This document shows, piece by piece, positions 10,372 to 20,670 of a DNA stretch of 64,000 nt. Origin of the DNA: Brevundimonas subvibrioides (lineage in GTDB: Bacteria; Pseudomonadota; Alphaproteobacteria; Caulobacterales; Caulobacteraceae); NCBI RefSeq assembly GCF_002280785.1, contig NZ_NCEQ01000013.1, forward strand, positions 1 to 64,000, in the 5' to 3' direction. The translations under genes were made by a program, and so were the position numbers. The notes below the pieces were generated by a model that was not told the origin of the DNA, searched no databases, and saw nothing but the letters and a program-made list of their open reading frames with translations. Position 1 is the first letter of the stretch. Each line of letters begins with the position of its first letter.

Positions 10372-11328
10372 ATGTCGCGCTCGACCCCATCCGCCTTGCT
10401 CGCCGCGCTGTTGCTCGCGTGTGGCGGCGCGGCCTCCGCCGTGGCCCAAACCCCGGCCGCTGTCGCCACTGTCCCGCCGACCCAGGAGGTGCGCAGGGCG
10501 GATCTGATCGCCGACTATTTCGCCGCCGATCCGGCCACCGCCTGGCGCGGCGCCGTCATCGTACTGGGCGGCTCGGAAGGCGGACTGGGCGGCTCAGGCC
10601 GGATGGCCCGCAGGCTTGCGGCCGACGGCTTCGACGCCGTCGCCGTCTCCTATTTCGGAGAGCCGGGCCAGACCGAGGCCCTCGACCTGATCCCGATCGA
10701 GCCGGTCGATCGGGCGCTGGCCTGGCTGAACGCCCGTCCCGGCACACCCGAGCCGGTCGCCATCGTCGGCGTGTCCAAGGGGGGCGAGCTGGCCCTGCTG
10801 GTCGCCAGCCGGAACCCGGCCATCGCCGCAGTCGTCGCGGCCGTGCCGTCGAACGTGGTCTGGGCCGGGATCGACCGGACCGGCGGCGCGGTGGGCTCGT
10901 CCTGGACCGCCGGGGGTCAGCCCTTGCCGCATGTCCCCTACGACTTCAGCAAGGGATTCACCGGCATTTTCAACCTCTATCGCGACAGCCTCCCCGCCGC
11001 ATCACCGGAGGCGGAAATCCCGGTCGAACGGATCGCCGGGCCGATCCTTCTGGTCTCGGGCGAAGCCGACACACTGTGGCCCTCGACCGAGATGGCCAAT
11101 CGCGTCGAAGCCCGGCTGCGGTCGCATGGCTTCGCCCATCCCGTTGAGCACCTCGCCTATCCGGACGCCGGCCACGCCGTCTTCGGCGCGCCGGTCCGCG
11201 CCGATGCGCCAGGGCTTCAGAACGTCACCGCCGTAGGCGGCACGGTGGAGGGTCTGATCGCGGCCCGCGCCGACGTCTGGCCGCGCACCCTGACCTTCCT
11301 GAAAACGGCCCTTGCGGAAGCGGACTAG
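10372..11328 (+). CDS. Secreted alpha/beta hydrolase, acyl-CoA thioester hydrolase/BAAT C-terminal type
   Basis: A 318-residue protein starting MSRSTPSALLAALLLA, a Sec signal peptide ending near AVAQT (residue 24). The mature part is an alpha/beta hydrolase: VIVLGGSEGGLGG near residue 62 matches the oxyanion strand of the BAAT C-terminal/dienelactone hydrolase group, GVSKGG near 132 is the nucleophile elbow, the acid lies in SGEADTLWP and the His in PDAGHAVFG. The domain is known for acyl transfer or hydrolysis; the periplasmic substrate is unknown. The start is the ATG after the inverted repeat. Confidence 0.85.
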   Translation: MSRSTPSALLAALLLACGGAASAVAQTPAAVATVPPTQEVRRADLIADYFAADPATAWRGAVIVLGGSEGGLGGSGRMARRLAADGFDAVAVSYFGEPGQTEALDLIPIEPVDRALAWLNARPGTPEPVAIVGVSKGGELALLVASRNPAIAAVVAAVPSNVVWAGIDRTGGAVGSSWTAGGQPLPHVPYDFSKGFTGIFNLYRDSLPAASPEAEIPVERIAGPILLVSGEADTLWPSTEMANRVEARLRSHGFAHPVEHLAYPDAGHAVFGAPVRADAPGLQNVTAVGGTVEGLIAARADVWPRTLTFLKTALAEAD

Positions 11329-11342
11329 CCGCCCGCGAACCG

Positions 11343-11744
11343 TCAGGCCGCGCGACTGCCTTCCGGCGGCTCGCCATGGGCATTGGCCTCCGGCTGACCC
11401 TTCTGCGCGTAGAAGACGATCAGAATGATGGTCCCGATCAAGGGAATCAGGCCCAACAGGACCCACCAGCCCGTCTTGCCGGTATCGTGCAGCCGCCGGA
11501 TCGCCACCGCCAGCATCGGGATGAAGGAACCGAGCACGAAAATCCCCGTCAGGGGGCCGGAGGATGAAAACTCGAACTCGCCATCGCCCATCACCGCTCG
11601 ACCCGTTCCGAACAGCATGCCATCGGCGATCCCGAGGATCACGCAGGCGATGATGTAGAACAGGACGAAATACCAGAACTCCTTGCGGTCCGACCGACCG
11701 GTGAACTGGGCGTATTTCTTGTAAGGCTGGATGAAGTCGTTCAT
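11343..11744 (-). CDS. DUF805 family membrane protein
   Basis: A 133-residue inner-membrane protein with three to four hydrophobic helices. The DUF805 pattern is clear: YAQFTGRSDRKEFWYFVLF at the N-terminus and AVAIRRLHDTGKTGWW in the loop before the last helices. Function is unknown for the family. The start at 11744 (MNDFIQPYKKY) follows a GGGGAGAG Shine-Dalgarno; the longer reading from 11780 lacks one. It is convergent with the hydrolase gene, which ends 15 bases away. Confidence 0.88.
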   Translation of the reverse strand: MNDFIQPYKKYAQFTGRSDRKEFWYFVLFYIIACVILGIADGMLFGTGRAVMGDGEFEFSSSGPLTGIFVLGSFIPMLAVAIRRLHDTGKTGWWVLLGLIPLIGTIILIVFYAQKGQPEANAHGEPPEGSRAA

Positions 11745-11809
11745 GCGTCTCTCCCCTCGCTGAGGGCTCTCGCATATCACGAATCGGCGAAATTGATATC
11801 GGCTCGACC

Positions 11810-12508
11810 ATGACCATCACCACAGTCGGGCTCGATGCCGACGACACCCTCTGGCACAACGAGACCATCTTCCGCCTGACCCAGGCGCGGTTCCTCGATC
11901 TGCTGGGCGACCACGACAACGCGCTCATCGAGGCGCGCCTGGCCGAGGTGGAGCGCCGGAACCTGAGGCTCTACGGCTACGGCATCAAGGGCTTCACCCT
12001 GTCCATGATCGAGACGGCGATGGAGCTGTGCGAGGGCGAGCCTCCGCCGGGCGTCCTGCGCGAAATCCTCGCCGCCGGCCGCGAGATGATCGCCCATCCG
12101 GTCGAGACCCTGCCGGGCGTCGACGAGGCCCTGCACCGCCTGTCCGAACAGTATCGCCTCGTGCTGGTCACCAAGGGCGACCTGCTGGACCAGGAGCGCA
12201 AGCTGGCGGCGTCCGGCCTCGGCGATCTGTTCGCGGCCGTGGAGATCGTCTCGGAGAAGGATCGGGGCACCTATGACCGCGTCTTTGCCCGCCACGGCAC
12301 GGGCGCCCAGGAGGCGGTCATGGCTGGCAATTCGGTCAAGTCGGACGTCATCCCGGCCATCGAGGCCGGGGCCTTCGCCGTCCACATCCCCTATCACGTC
12401 ACCTGGGCGCACGAGATCGCCGAGCCGCCGGTCGACCACCCGCGCTTCGGCCTGCTCGACAGTATCACCCACCTGCCCGCCTGGATCGCCGAGCGGGCTC
12501 AGGCGTAG
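11810..12508 (+). CDS. HAD-family hydrolase
   Basis: A 232-residue haloacid dehalogenase-like phosphatase. Motif I is GLDADDTLWHNE with both catalytic aspartates, motif II lies in LVLVTKGD, the Lys in EIVSEKD and motif III in MAGNSVKSDVIPA. The all-helical C1-type cap fits residues 20 to 100. It is a cytoplasmic small-molecule phosphatase of unknown substrate. The 3' end overlaps the convergent sulfotransferase gene by 10 bases. Confidence 0.85.
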   Translation: MTITTVGLDADDTLWHNETIFRLTQARFLDLLGDHDNALIEARLAEVERRNLRLYGYGIKGFTLSMIETAMELCEGEPPPGVLREILAAGREMIAHPVETLPGVDEALHRLSEQYRLVLVTKGDLLDQERKLAASGLGDLFAAVEIVSEKDRGTYDRVFARHGTGAQEAVMAGNSVKSDVIPAIEAGAFAVHIPYHVTWAHEIAEPPVDHPRFGLLDSITHLPAWIAERAQA

Positions 12509-13293
12509 CCGAGCAGCTTCCGCAAGCCGGGCGCGTGGAACTCGACCAGCGCTTTCTGCGCGTCCGGCAGAACATCAGGGAAGACCAGGCCGTCGGGCAA
12601 TTTCAGGTTTTCGCGGGCAGTCCGGCTCTTCTTCCGGTCGGCGCCGGTGACCACGCGTTCACGCCAGTCGTCGGGGCGGACGATGCCCGCGGCTCCCAGC
12701 AAGTCGCCAATCAGTCGCTCGCTCCCGGGCGCCTCGATGTCGCGGACGGCCGCAGCGAGATCCTCATAGCGAACGAGATGAACCCCCGTCCCCAGCCAGG
12801 CGGCGGCATTGTGGGTGTAGATGTCGATCAGGGCCGGCGACTTCTGGTGCACGCCAAAGATCATCATGTTCATCAGGGCCTCGGCCGAGAAGAGTCCGGG
12901 GGTCTTGAGGTGCTGGATGTTCTCCTGCTCGAACTCGTCCGAGACGAAGAAGCGGGCGCGGGCGAGCACCCAGTCCCAGGGATCGCGCACCAGCAGGATA
13001 TGCCGGGCGAACCGGATATTGGCCAGCGACTGATCGCTGAACAGAAGATGCGCCGCCGCCAGTTTGGGCGCGTTCGGATCGAAGGCATCCAGATGCTGGT
13101 GCATATTCGGGATCTGCACGAAATCCCGGTCGTGATGCTGCTCGATCGGGACGAACATCCGCAGCACATTGCGCAACAAGTGCGTCCCGCCCTTGGGGAT
13201 GCTGTTGACGAGCAGAGGCTGTTTCAGCGGCGTCTGGACGAAACGCGCGACCTCGGCGTCCAGCGTGTCCTGCATGCCCTTGATGATGGCCAT
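12499..13293 (-). CDS. Sulfotransferase family protein
   Basis: A 264-residue protein with the two PAPS-binding elements of sulfotransferases: NSIPKGGTHLLRN near residue 30 (5'-phosphosulfate loop) and ILLVRDPWDWVLA near 100 (3'-phosphate loop). No signal peptide or membrane span is seen, so it is probably cytoplasmic. The acceptor is unknown. It lies downstream of the TonB-dependent receptor on the same strand, but a strong terminator separates them, so it probably has its own promoter. Confidence 0.78.
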   Translation of the reverse strand: MAIIKGMQDTLDAEVARFVQTPLKQPLLVNSIPKGGTHLLRNVLRMFVPIEQHHDRDFVQIPNMHQHLDAFDPNAPKLAAAHLLFSDQSLANIRFARHILLVRDPWDWVLARARFFVSDEFEQENIQHLKTPGLFSAEALMNMMIFGVHQKSPALIDIYTHNAAAWLGTGVHLVRYEDLAAAVRDIEAPGSERLIGDLLGAAGIVRPDDWRERVVTGADRKKSRTARENLKLPDGLVFPDVLPDAQKALVEFHAPGLRKLLGYA

Positions 13294-13318
13294 GGGGTTC
13301 CTTGAAGGCGAAACGGAA

Positions 13319-13346
13319 AAGGGCGGCGGATCGCTCCGCCGCCCTT
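13319..13346 (-). terminator. Rho-independent terminator after the TonB receptor gene
   Basis: Twelve-base perfect arms (AAGGGCGGCGGA and its complement) with a TCGC loop. On the minus strand the stem is followed by TTTTCC. It lies 25 bases beyond the stop of the TonB-dependent receptor and upstream of the sulfotransferase. Confidence 0.85.
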
Positions 13347-13370
13347 CGTCCTAACGTGGATCGTTCCGGA

Positions 13371-16300
13371 TCAGAACGACTTGGACACGCGCATGAAGGC
13401 GCGCCGACCGTAGTAGGCCTCGGTGTACTGCGACTGCAGGATCGAGTTGCCTTGGGTGCCGACCGACACCGACGAGGCGGCCGGCGGCAGTTCGTCGAAC
13501 ACATTGGCGAGGCCGCCCGAGAGTTCCCAGCCGTCACCCTCGTAGCTCAAGGACAGGCTGTGGAAGCCGGTGAACTCGGCATAGGCCTTGGTCTCGGTCG
13601 TCCGGCCGTCGATGACCTGGTTCAGGTTCCCGCCGTTGCGGATGATGTCCGGGCGTGCGTCCTGGTTGCCGATCCAGTCCCAGCCCCAGAAGGCCGTCCA
13701 GGGGCCGCGTTCCAGCGTCAGGTTGACGTTGCCGACCAGTTCCGGATTGCCGATGTCGCCCAGGTAGTCCGTGCCGAAGTTGGCGAAGGTCGACTGGTTG
13801 GTCTCGAACGTCCAGGTGGTCTGGGTGTCGATCGTCACGGTGCCGAAGTCGAAGTCACGGAACCAGCGCGCCGTGAAGTCGATGCCGCGATTGTTCTGTT
13901 CCGCGATGTTCAGATAGCTGTCACGGACCCGATCGATCGACTTGGTGGTGCGGTTGCGATCGAACTGGTTGCAGATCGGATCGTTGGGGAAGCTTTCCGA
14001 CAGATAGCAGGCCTGCAGGATGCCGGCGGCGCCGAGCACATCGACCTGGTCGTTGATGGCGATGTCGAAATAGTCGACGGCCAGGCTCAGGTCGCTGCCG
14101 ACCGGCGTCAGGATGACGCCGATGACCGTGGCCTTCGACGTCTCGGGCACCAGCACGCCGAGGCCGCCGCCGGTGACGACCGTGGCGGTCACCACGCCGC
14201 CGGTGAAGGTCGGCAGAACCCCGCCGCCCGGTCCGGATGTGCTGGTGCAGTTCCGGTAGATCGGGCTGGTCGTCTGGATGCTGCCGTCTGCGACCCGTTG
14301 ACCCAGGTTGAGGCAGGGATCGATGTTGCGCTGACCGATGAAGCTGGTCTGGTCGGCCAGATACAGTTCGAACAGGGCCGGTGCGCGGAACGAGGTGCCG
14401 TGGGTGGCGCGGACGCGGATGGAGTCCGTGATCTCCCAGTTCAGGCCGACCTTGTAGGTCGAGGCGTCGCCCGAGGTCTTGGTGTCGGTGTAGCGACCCG
14501 ACAGCGACATCGTCAGGCGCTGGGCGAACGGCACGTCAGCCAGCAGCGGGACCGAGAGCTCGCCGTAGACCTCGTTGGTGTCTTCCGTACCCGCCGTGAT
14601 GCCGCCGCCCGACAGGCCCCAGCTGTTGTCGGCCAGGGTGATCGGGCCGGGCGTGTCCTCGATCTCGTCGCGACGCACGTGGAAGCCGAAGGCGGCGCCC
14701 AGCGGACCGGCCGGCAACTCGTACAGGGTGCCCCCGATCGTGCCTTCCAGATACATCTGCTCGTAGATCGTCTTGCCGGTGTCGGTGTCGAACAGGAAGG
14801 CCCGCTCCGCCGGCGTCAGACGACCGGCCAGGAAGTCCGGCCGGGTGAAGTCGACGTCGATACAGGGCCGACCGCTGACCGGCAGGTTGGTGCCGACGCA
14901 GGAACGCGTCTTGAAGCTGGTCGAGTCCACAGCGTCCTGCAGGATGACGTCGGTTGTGTATTCGCCGTCCGAGCGGCTGTACTGGGCGAAGACGTCCCAT
15001 TTCCAGCCGCCCAGGTCGCCTCGAACGCCGGCAACGGCCCGGGCGTAGTCGACAGTCTGCGACTGGTCGAAGTGGTCGGTGATCGGCGTGGCGCTGAGGA
15101 TGTTCAGCCCGCGGAAGCCGGTGACCGGGTCGCCGCCGGAGCCGGGGCCGTAATAGAAGTCCAGGAAGTCGGCCGTGTAGGTGTAGTTCCAGAACTGGCG
15201 ATAGCTGTCGGTGCGGCTCTCGCGACGGTTCAGCAGGATCTCGGCATAGGCCTCGACGGCGCCGCTGATCTCGTAGGCGCCTTCGGCGAAGACCGTGTAG
15301 CGGGTCGTTTCGGGAATGATCGATTCCTCCAGCGCGTATTCGCTGAGGTTATTCGTCACCGCCCGCGACGGGATGTCGTAGTTGACCAGATAGAAGCCGG
15401 TCGGCGCCGTGGGATACTGCGCCGAGACAGCCGGGTTGGTCGGCCGACGCGGGATGTGCTGGCCGAGGTTACCGGCATAGTCGAACTGGAACCGGCCCGC
15501 GCGGCCCGAGAAGTCCGGGCCGTAGACGTAGATCTGACCCCAGGTCAGGTCCGTGCACTGCGGCTGGCCGGTGCGAGGATCGATGCGGTCGGCGCGGGTG
15601 CCGGTGCCGGGCTGGAACACATACTGGTTGCGGCAGACCAGGTAGTCCCGCTCGCCGGCGGCCAGTTTTTCCTGGCGGTAGTAGTCGGCCGACAGGTTCA
15701 GGTAGCCGCGATCGAAATTCGCGCCCCAGGCGGCCGAGGCGTTATATTGCTCGCCGCCGCCCTCGATCGGAACCGTGCCGAACACATTCATCACGCCGCC
15801 GTCGCGGCCGCGCTCGGTGATCAGGTTCACGACCCCCGCCACGGCGTCCGAGCCGTAGATGGACGAGGCGCCGTCCTTCAGGATATCGACCCGGTCGATC
15901 GCCGATTGCGGGATGACGTTCAGGTCGAACGCCGAGACCGCGCCGCGCGTGCCGGCCGGACCGGCGCGACGGCCGTTCAGCAGCACCAGGGTGCGATTGG
16001 CGCCCAGACCGCGCAGCGAGATGGTCGCCGAGCCCGGCCCGCCGTCCGTGACGAAGGCGCTGGAGATCGTGGAGTTCACCTGAGCCGAGCCGGCCGCGAG
16101 CGTCGAGGACTGCAGCAGTTGCGTCGTGTCGCTGAGACCGCGCTGGCGGGCCCGGTCGGTAGTCAGGATCTGGACCGGCGATGCGCTGGTGAATTCGTTG
16201 GTCGGAATGCGCGACCCCGTGACGACGACCTCTTCGACCGTCGTGGCGTCTTCGTCTTCCGGGTCCTGAGGCGGAGGCGGCGCGTTCTGGGCGAAGGCAG

Positions 16301-16376
16301 GCCCGGCCATGACCAGCGCGGCGAACAGACCGGACGCGATGGCCGAGGATTGCCGCAGTCGATTGCGGAAGAGCAT
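13371..16376 (-). CDS. TonB-dependent outer-membrane receptor
   Basis: A 1001-residue receptor. The signal peptide ends near AFAQN (residue 30), followed by a Pro/Asp-rich linker and the TonB-box-like EEVVVTGSRIP. The plug domain contains SLRGLGANRTLVLLNGRR and VDILKDGASSIYGSDAVAGVVNLIT, and the long beta barrel ends in a C-terminal Phe (MRVSKSF), as required for BAM assembly. This plug subtype is common among Caulobacterales and Xanthomonadales receptors for carbohydrates or peptides; the ligand is not predictable here. The start at 16376 follows a CGGAGTGA Shine-Dalgarno; the 28 upstream in-frame codons look like leader. Confidence 0.94.
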   Translation of the reverse strand: MLFRNRLRQSSAIASGLFAALVMAGPAFAQNAPPPPQDPEDEDATTVEEVVVTGSRIPTNEFTSASPVQILTTDRARQRGLSDTTQLLQSSTLAAGSAQVNSTISSAFVTDGGPGSATISLRGLGANRTLVLLNGRRAGPAGTRGAVSAFDLNVIPQSAIDRVDILKDGASSIYGSDAVAGVVNLITERGRDGGVMNVFGTVPIEGGGEQYNASAAWGANFDRGYLNLSADYYRQEKLAAGERDYLVCRNQYVFQPGTGTRADRIDPRTGQPQCTDLTWGQIYVYGPDFSGRAGRFQFDYAGNLGQHIPRRPTNPAVSAQYPTAPTGFYLVNYDIPSRAVTNNLSEYALEESIIPETTRYTVFAEGAYEISGAVEAYAEILLNRRESRTDSYRQFWNYTYTADFLDFYYGPGSGGDPVTGFRGLNILSATPITDHFDQSQTVDYARAVAGVRGDLGGWKWDVFAQYSRSDGEYTTDVILQDAVDSTSFKTRSCVGTNLPVSGRPCIDVDFTRPDFLAGRLTPAERAFLFDTDTGKTIYEQMYLEGTIGGTLYELPAGPLGAAFGFHVRRDEIEDTPGPITLADNSWGLSGGGITAGTEDTNEVYGELSVPLLADVPFAQRLTMSLSGRYTDTKTSGDASTYKVGLNWEITDSIRVRATHGTSFRAPALFELYLADQTSFIGQRNIDPCLNLGQRVADGSIQTTSPIYRNCTSTSGPGGGVLPTFTGGVVTATVVTGGGLGVLVPETSKATVIGVILTPVGSDLSLAVDYFDIAINDQVDVLGAAGILQACYLSESFPNDPICNQFDRNRTTKSIDRVRDSYLNIAEQNNRGIDFTARWFRDFDFGTVTIDTQTTWTFETNQSTFANFGTDYLGDIGNPELVGNVNLTLERGPWTAFWGWDWIGNQDARPDIIRNGGNLNQVIDGRTTETKAYAEFTGFHSLSLSYEGDGWELSGGLANVFDELPPAASSVSVGTQGNSILQSQYTEAYYGRRAFMRVSKSF

Positions 16377-16677
16377 GACATTCACTCCGTAAAAATCAGG
16401 ATCCGTCAGTATTTTGGCGGAGATTCTTTCACCCTGCATCGGGAGGGCGTAATTTGGCAACTCAATTGCCGCATTTCCGCCGCGACTTCCCTGCCGCGTG
16501 TCGCACTGGGGCGGGGCCCTGTTGCATCAACGGCACGTCAGAGCCGGCTTGCTCCGCGGGGCCACCGTCTCTAAACGGACCGCTTAACCGACAACCCGAA
16601 CGAAACCGGCCCGCCGAACAGCGCCGCCGGCCGTTCGCACGCGAGCGAGCGAGCGAGAGACGAACCTGCACGACGAT

Positions 16678-16980
16678 ATGATCAGCCATGACGAACGGGA
16701 TGCGATGATCCGCGCGTCCTTGATGACTCATGGCGATACCGGGATCACCCCTCGCCACACTTTGTTCTACTTCAACGGCGAAGGCGAACACGACGACCTG
16801 AACGAGGTCGCCCGTCGCGCCGGCTTCCTGACCCGGGGGCAGGGCGACTCGACCGTTCTCGAAACGACCATGGCGGTGGACGAAGCCAGCTTCGCCCCCG
16901 TCTCGTCGATGATGCAATCCTGGGCCGCAGCCTTCCAGCTCGACTACGACGGCTGGGAATGCGCGGTCGTGACGAACTAA
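16678..16980 (+). CDS. RraB-like ribonuclease E inhibitor domain protein
   Basis: A 100-residue acidic protein that matches the RraB/DUF695-type fold by pattern: TPRHTLFYFNG at the core strand, then an alpha helix (LNEVARRAGF) and a C-terminal DYDGWECAVV. In enterobacteria RraB binds RNase E and tunes mRNA decay; here this role is inferred. It ends 12 bases before carB on the same strand, so the two are probably co-transcribed. An alternative start is the ATG at 16705. Confidence 0.68.
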   Translation: MISHDERDAMIRASLMTHGDTGITPRHTLFYFNGEGEHDDLNEVARRAGFLTRGQGDSTVLETTMAVDEASFAPVSSMMQSWAAAFQLDYDGWECAVVTN

Positions 16981-16992
16981 GACCAGAGCGCC

Positions 16993-19900
16993 ATGCCAAA
17001 ACGTACAGACTTGAAATCCATATTGATTATTGGAGCAGGCCCGATTGTGATCGGGCAGGCGTGCGAGTTTGACTACTCGGGGGTGCAGGCGTGCAAGGCG
17101 CTGAAGGCGGAGGGGTACAGGGTCATTCTGGTCAACTCGAACCCGGCGACGATCATGACCGATCCGGACATGGCGGACGCGACCTATATCGAGCCGATCA
17201 CGCCGGAGTTCGTCGAGCGGATCATCGCCAGGGAACGGCCCGACGCCCTGTTGCCGACGATGGGGGGGCAGACGGCCCTGAACACGGCGCTGGCGCTGGA
17301 CGCAAACGGGGTGCTGGAGAAGTACGGCGTCGAGATGATCGGGGCGAAGGCCGATGTCATCGACAAGGCCGAGGACCGCCAGAAATTCCGCAACGCCATG
17401 GACAAGCTGGGCCTGGAATCGCCCAAGTCCAAGGCCGCCCACAACATGGAAGAGGCGCTGGAGGGGCTGGAGTTCGTCGGCCTGCCCGCCGTCATCCGCC
17501 CGTCCTTCACCCTCGCCGGCACCGGCGGCGGCATCGCCTTCAACCGCGAGGAGTTCGAGGAGATCGTCCTGCGCGGCCTCGACCTGTCGCCCACCACCGA
17601 GGTGCTGATCGAGGAGTCGGTGCTGGGCTGGAAGGAGTATGAGATGGAGGTGGTCCGCGACAAGGCGGACAACTGCATCATCATCTGCTCGATCGAGAAC
17701 ATCGACCCGATGGGGGTGCACACGGGCGACTCGATCACCGTCGCCCCTGCCCTGACCCTGACGGACAAGGAGTACCAGCGCATGCGCACGGGCTCGATCA
17801 ATGTCCTGCGCGAGATCGGCGTCGAGACCGGCGGATCGAACGTGCAGTGGGCGATCAATCCGGCCGACGGCCGGATGGTGGTGATCGAGATGAACCCGCG
17901 CGTGTCGCGGTCATCCGCTCTGGCCTCCAAGGCCACCGGCTTCCCGATCGCCAAGGTCGCGGCGCGTCTGGCCGTGGGTTACACGCTGGACGAACTGACC
18001 AACGACATCACCATGGTGACGCCGGCCTCATTCGAGCCGTCGATCGACTATGTCGTGACCAAGATCCCGCGCTTCGCCTTCGAGAAATATCCGGGGTCGG
18101 AGCCCCTGCTGGGCACGTCGATGAAGTCGGTCGGCGAGGTCATGGCCATCGGCCGGACCTTCCAGGAATCGATGCAGAAGGCCCTGCGCGGCCTCGAGAC
18201 CGGCCTTAGCGGCTTCGACGAGATCGAGATCGAAGGCGTCACTCCGACTCTTGGCGGCCCCGCCGACGACGCCTCCATCCGGGCTGCCGTGGTGCGGGCG
18301 CTGGGCATGCCCACGCCCGACCGCATCCGCGTCATCGCGCAAGCTTTCCGCCACGGCCTGTCGGTCGAGGAGGTCAACGCCGCCTGTTCGTATGAGCCGT
18401 GGTTCCTGCGCCAGATCGCCGATATCGTGCGCACCGAGGGCCACGTCCGCGTCCAGGGCCTGCCGACCGACCCGACCGAGTTCCGCAAGCTGAAGTCCAA
18501 GGGCTTCTCCGACGCCCGACTGGCGCAGCTGACCGGCGCCACCGAGAAGGCCGTTCGTCACGCCCGTCGCGGCCTGAACGTACGTCCCGTGTTCAAGCGG
18601 ATCGACACCTGCGCGGCCGAGTTCGCCTCCGCCACCGCCTATATGTATTCGACCTATGAGACCGGTGCGCTGGGCCAGATTCCGAAGTGCGAATCCGAGC
18701 CAACCGACAGAAAGAAGGCGATAATTCTGGGCGGCGGGCCGAACCGGATCGGGCAAGGAATTGAGTTCGATTACTGCTGCTGCCACGCGGCGTTCGCCTT
18801 CGCGGACCTCGGCGTCGAGAGCATCATGGTCAACTGCAACCCGGAGACGGTGTCGACCGACTATGACACCTCCGACCGCCTCTACTTCGAGCCCCTGACG
18901 GCCGAGGACGTGCTGGAGCTGATCGAGGTCGAGCGCTCCAACGGAAACCTGATCGGCGTCGTCGTCCAGTTCGGCGGCCAGACGCCGCTGAAGCTGGCCC
19001 ACGCCCTGCACGAGGACGGCATTCCGATCCTCGGCACGTCGCTGGACTCCATCGACCTGGCCGAGGACCGCGAGCGGTTCCAGGTCATGCTGAACGACAT
19101 CGGCCTGATGCAGCCGCCCAACGGCCTGGCCCGCAGCGCCGAAGAGGCCGCGCAGAAGGCGGACGAGGTCGGCTATCCTGTCGTCCTGCGTCCCTCCTAC
19201 GTTCTCGGCGGCCGCGGCATGATGATCGTCCACGACCGCGAGCAGCTGGACCGCTATGTCGGCGAGGCCATGCGGGTGTCGGGCAACGACCCGGTGCTGA
19301 TCGACCACTATCTGAACCGCGCCACCGAGGTGGACGTCGACGCCCTGTGCGACGACGAGACGGTCTTCGTGGCCGGGGTGCTGGAACACATCGAGGAAGC
19401 GGGCGTCCATTCGGGCGACAGCGCCTGTTCGATGCCGCCGTGGTCGCTGAAGCCCGAGACGGTCGCCGAGCTGAAGCGCCAGACCGAGGCCATGGCGCGC
19501 GCCCTCAAGGTGCGCGGCCTGATGAATGTGCAGTTCGCCATCGAGGAGCCGCACAGCGACAACCCGCGCATCTTCGTGCTGGAAGTGAACCCGCGCGCGT
19601 CGCGGACGGCGCCCTTCGTGGCCAAGACCATCGGCCTGCCCGTCGCCGCCATCGCCGCCAAGGTGATGGCCGGGGTGCCGCTGAAATCCTTCGGGCTGAA
19701 GGACGTCCCCTACGACCATATCGCGGTCAAGGAGGCGGTCTTCCCGTTCGCGCGCTTCGCCGGGGTCGACACCATCCTGGGCCCCGAAATGCGGTCGACC
19801 GGCGAGGTCATGGGCCTGGACTTCAAGCGTCCGGGCGAGACCGACATGGCCCCGGCGTTCGCACGCGCCTTCGCCAAGTCCCAGATCGGCGGCGGCACCA

Positions 19901-20307
19901 TCCTGCCGACGGCCGGCTGCGCCTTCGTCTCGGTCAAGGACGACGACAAGCCGTTCATCGTCGAGGCGGTGAAACTGCTGCTGAGCCAGGGGTTCGAGGT
20001 CATCGCCACCGGCGGCACCCATACCTATCTGGAGGCCCAGGGCCTGAAGGTCGGCTATGTGAAGAAGGTGCTGGAAGGCCGTCCGAACATCGTTGATGCG
20101 ATCAAGAACGGCGACGTCCAGCTGGTCATCAACACCACCGAGGGCAAGCAGTCGCTGCAGGACAGCTTCAGCCTGCGCCGGTCGGCCCTGATGACCAAGG
20201 TGCCCTACTATACGACCTCGGCGGGGGCCCTGGCGGCGGCCCAGGCGATCGGCGCGATCCAGGCGGACACGCTGGATGTGCGGCCAATCCAGGACTTCGC
20301 ACACTGA
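16993..20307 (+). CDS. carB: Carbamoyl-phosphate synthase large subunit
   Basis: Catalyses bicarbonate- and ATP-dependent carbamoyl phosphate synthesis. The 1104 residues show the expected internal duplication: two ATP-grasp halves, the first opening [22 protein letters not shown] and the second [21 protein letters not shown] near residue 575. Paired [11 protein letters not shown] and [11 protein letters not shown] loops follow, then an MGS-like allosteric domain at the C-terminus ([15 protein letters not shown]). Slightly longer than the E. coli enzyme (1073). It follows the RraB-like gene closely, while its partner carA is on the opposite strand about 10 kb upstream. Confidence 0.97.
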   Translation: MPKRTDLKSILIIGAGPIVIGQACEFDYSGVQACKALKAEGYRVILVNSNPATIMTDPDMADATYIEPITPEFVERIIARERPDALLPTMGGQTALNTALALDANGVLEKYGVEMIGAKADVIDKAEDRQKFRNAMDKLGLESPKSKAAHNMEEALEGLEFVGLPAVIRPSFTLAGTGGGIAFNREEFEEIVLRGLDLSPTTEVLIEESVLGWKEYEMEVVRDKADNCIIICSIENIDPMGVHTGDSITVAPALTLTDKEYQRMRTGSINVLREIGVETGGSNVQWAINPADGRMVVIEMNPRVSRSSALASKATGFPIAKVAARLAVGYTLDELTNDITMVTPASFEPSIDYVVTKIPRFAFEKYPGSEPLLGTSMKSVGEVMAIGRTFQESMQKALRGLETGLSGFDEIEIEGVTPTLGGPADDASIRAAVVRALGMPTPDRIRVIAQAFRHGLSVEEVNAACSYEPWFLRQIADIVRTEGHVRVQGLPTDPTEFRKLKSKGFSDARLAQLTGATEKAVRHARRGLNVRPVFKRIDTCAAEFASATAYMYSTYETGALGQIPKCESEPTDRKKAIILGGGPNRIGQGIEFDYCCCHAAFAFADLGVESIMVNCNPETVSTDYDTSDRLYFEPLTAEDVLELIEVERSNGNLIGVVVQFGGQTPLKLAHALHEDGIPILGTSLDSIDLAEDRERFQVMLNDIGLMQPPNGLARSAEEAAQKADEVGYPVVLRPSYVLGGRGMMIVHDREQLDRYVGEAMRVSGNDPVLIDHYLNRATEVDVDALCDDETVFVAGVLEHIEEAGVHSGDSACSMPPWSLKPETVAELKRQTEAMARALKVRGLMNVQFAIEEPHSDNPRIFVLEVNPRASRTAPFVAKTIGLPVAAIAAKVMAGVPLKSFGLKDVPYDHIAVKEAVFPFARFAGVDTILGPEMRSTGEVMGLDFKRPGETDMAPAFARAFAKSQIGGGTILPTAGCAFVSVKDDDKPFIVEAVKLLLSQGFEVIATGGTHTYLEAQGLKVGYVKKVLEGRPNIVDAIKNGDVQLVINTTEGKQSLQDSFSLRRSALMTKVPYYTTSAGALAAAQAIGAIQADTLDVRPIQDFAH

Positions 20308-20316
20308 TGAGGTCTT

Positions 20317-20488
20317 CCTTCTCCCCTTGCGGGAGAAGGTGGCCCGCAGGGCCGGATGAGGGGTCACACCGTCCGCTCGACTGAGGGGCAAGCCGGCGTC
20401 GACCGTCGGCGCGACCCCTCACCCGACCGCACAAGAACGACGGCTGCGCCGCCGTGTGCGGGCTCCCTCTCCCGCAAGTGGGAGAGGG
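20317..20488. repeat. Pair of REP-like hairpins after carB
   Basis: Two stem-loops face each other: 20317-20339 (CCTTCTCCC, CTTGC, GGGAGAAGG) and 20465-20488 (CCCTCTCCC, six bases, GGGAGAGGG). The flanks are also related inversely: GATGAGGGGT on the left and ACCCCTCACCC on the right. This is the arrangement of an intergenic REP doublet. The first hairpin may also end carB transcripts. The whole 363-base gap from 20308 to 20670 holds no gene I can support. Confidence 0.75.
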
Positions 20489-20670
20489 TCGATTGCAGCG
20501 AATGCAGTATTTGCACAGCACCGGTTACTTCCCGGTGATTTCGACCAGTCATTGCCCGCAAAAGCCGGCCACTCCGGCTACGTCGGTTACAGCTAAAACT
20601 GCACAAGCCTGCAGATTGCGCAGTCCCGCCTGCGACCGTTTTCGACGCAGCCGCGTGCCAGGATGCGCGG

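Noticed and set aside
13302..16574. 1090-codon open frame on the plus strand
   Set aside because: It is the mirror of the TonB-dependent receptor in GC-rich DNA, where antisense frames stay open; the composition is Arg/Gly/Val/Asp-rich without domains.
16641..16662. Short GAGC tandem repeat upstream of the RraB-like gene
   Set aside because: Only about four units; too short to call a functional microsatellite.
5931..20307. carA and carB separated and on opposite strands as a possible rearrangement
   Set aside because: Split carA/carB is common in alphaproteobacteria, and no junction or mobile element is visible.
18028..20391. 787-codon minus-strand frame
   Set aside because: Antisense to carB, with low-complexity His/Asp/Gly/Val composition.
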